From NCBI GenBank assembly GCA_900543795.1, contig UQSH01000026.1:1-22823 (forward strand): a stretch of DNA of 22,823 nt, read 5' to 3'. The position numbers and the translations under genes were made by a program. The notes below the pieces were generated by a model that was not told where the DNA came from, ran no database searches, and saw nothing but the letters and a program-made list of their open reading frames with translations. Each line of letters starts with the position of its first letter. Within the stretch, counting starts at the first letter, position 1. Below, one piece after another: positions 22,769 to 22,823 of this stretch. This DNA is from an uncultured Oscillospiraceae bacterium. GTDB lineage: Bacteria; Bacillota; Clostridia; Oscillospirales; Acutalibacteraceae.

Positions 22769-22823
22769 TTATGCCTTTGTGCCGTTTGACCAAGCGCCGT
22801 AAACATAGCCTGTCGGCCAGTTT
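22769..22823 (-). CDS. C-terminal end of an unidentified protein
   Basis: On the minus strand a 17-codon open stretch, NWPTGYVYGAWSNGTKA, ends in TAA at 22771-22769, only 10 nt before a strong minus-strand terminator. The gene continues beyond the window. The aromatic, glycine-rich tail is not enough to identify a family. The frame is chosen because it stops right before the terminator; the other two minus-strand frames do not end there. Confidence 0.4.
   Translation of the reverse strand, partial: NWPTGYVYGAWSNGTKA

Overview
The window looks like chromosome from an endospore-forming anaerobic Clostridium-type Firmicute, most likely a gut Oscillospirales/Ruminococcaceae relative. Evidence: a complete gerA-gerB-gerC spore germinant-receptor operon, a YaaQ-HolB-YaaT housekeeping block as in Firmicutes, an 8-cysteine clostridial ferredoxin, intracellular GH2 and GH36 glycosidases, an ECF-type QueT vitamin importer, strong AAGGAG-type ribosome binding sites and TTGACA/TATAAT promoters. 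Assignment is from gene content only; no rRNA is present.

Layout. 1-108: a 5'-truncated MurF-like fragment on the minus strand. 248-4910: a two-gene galactoside operon (beta-galactosidase, alpha-galactosidase) closed by a strong terminator. About 4975-6365: a small accessory-looking stretch holding a DUF1413 gene with its own promoter and tandem leader repeats, a short unknown ORF, a minus-strand four-helix-bundle (S23/IVP family) gene, and directly upstream of that gene a 216-bp array of hairpins. 6366-6641: a minus-strand tRNA-Thr/tRNA-Tyr operon with promoter and terminator. 6729-8549: asparagine synthetase. 8599-11046: a minus-strand beta-mannosidase. 11120-11817: promoter, putative preQ1 riboswitch leader, queT and terminator. 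11820-12865: DUF421 and DUF4363 membrane genes on the minus strand, divergent from the ger operon at 12963-16567. 16564-16686: an unannotated-size 40-residue signal-like peptide ORF. 16698-19975: citrate synthase, an unknown multi-pass membrane protein and an AEC-family transporter. 20028-22356: darA (c-di-AMP receptor), holB, ricT/yaaT. 22389-22705: ferredoxin transcription unit. 22769-22823: the C-terminal end of a minus-strand gene.

How the parts work together. The glycosidases (beta-galactosidase, alpha-galactosidase, beta-mannosidase) have no signal peptides and would cleave imported plant oligosaccharides such as galacto-oligosaccharides or galactomannan fragments in the cytoplasm; no sugar transporter lies in the window. 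The ger genes with the DUF421/DUF4363 pair form a spore-membrane block. The darA-holB-ricT genes are replication/signalling housekeeping.

The most interesting item is the hairpin array at 6148-6363. It contains eight complete short hairpins plus one half hairpin, all with different stems. Every complete hairpin is closed by 5'-CA...TG-3', and neighbours are separated by almost invariant 8-nt linkers that read NATATCAT in the left half and ATGATATN in the right half. It abuts the -35 box of a four-helix-bundle gene whose promoter is itself framed by an 11-bp inverted repeat. I read this as a possible protein-plus-hairpin-array system; the function is unknown and everything beyond the sequence pattern is inference.
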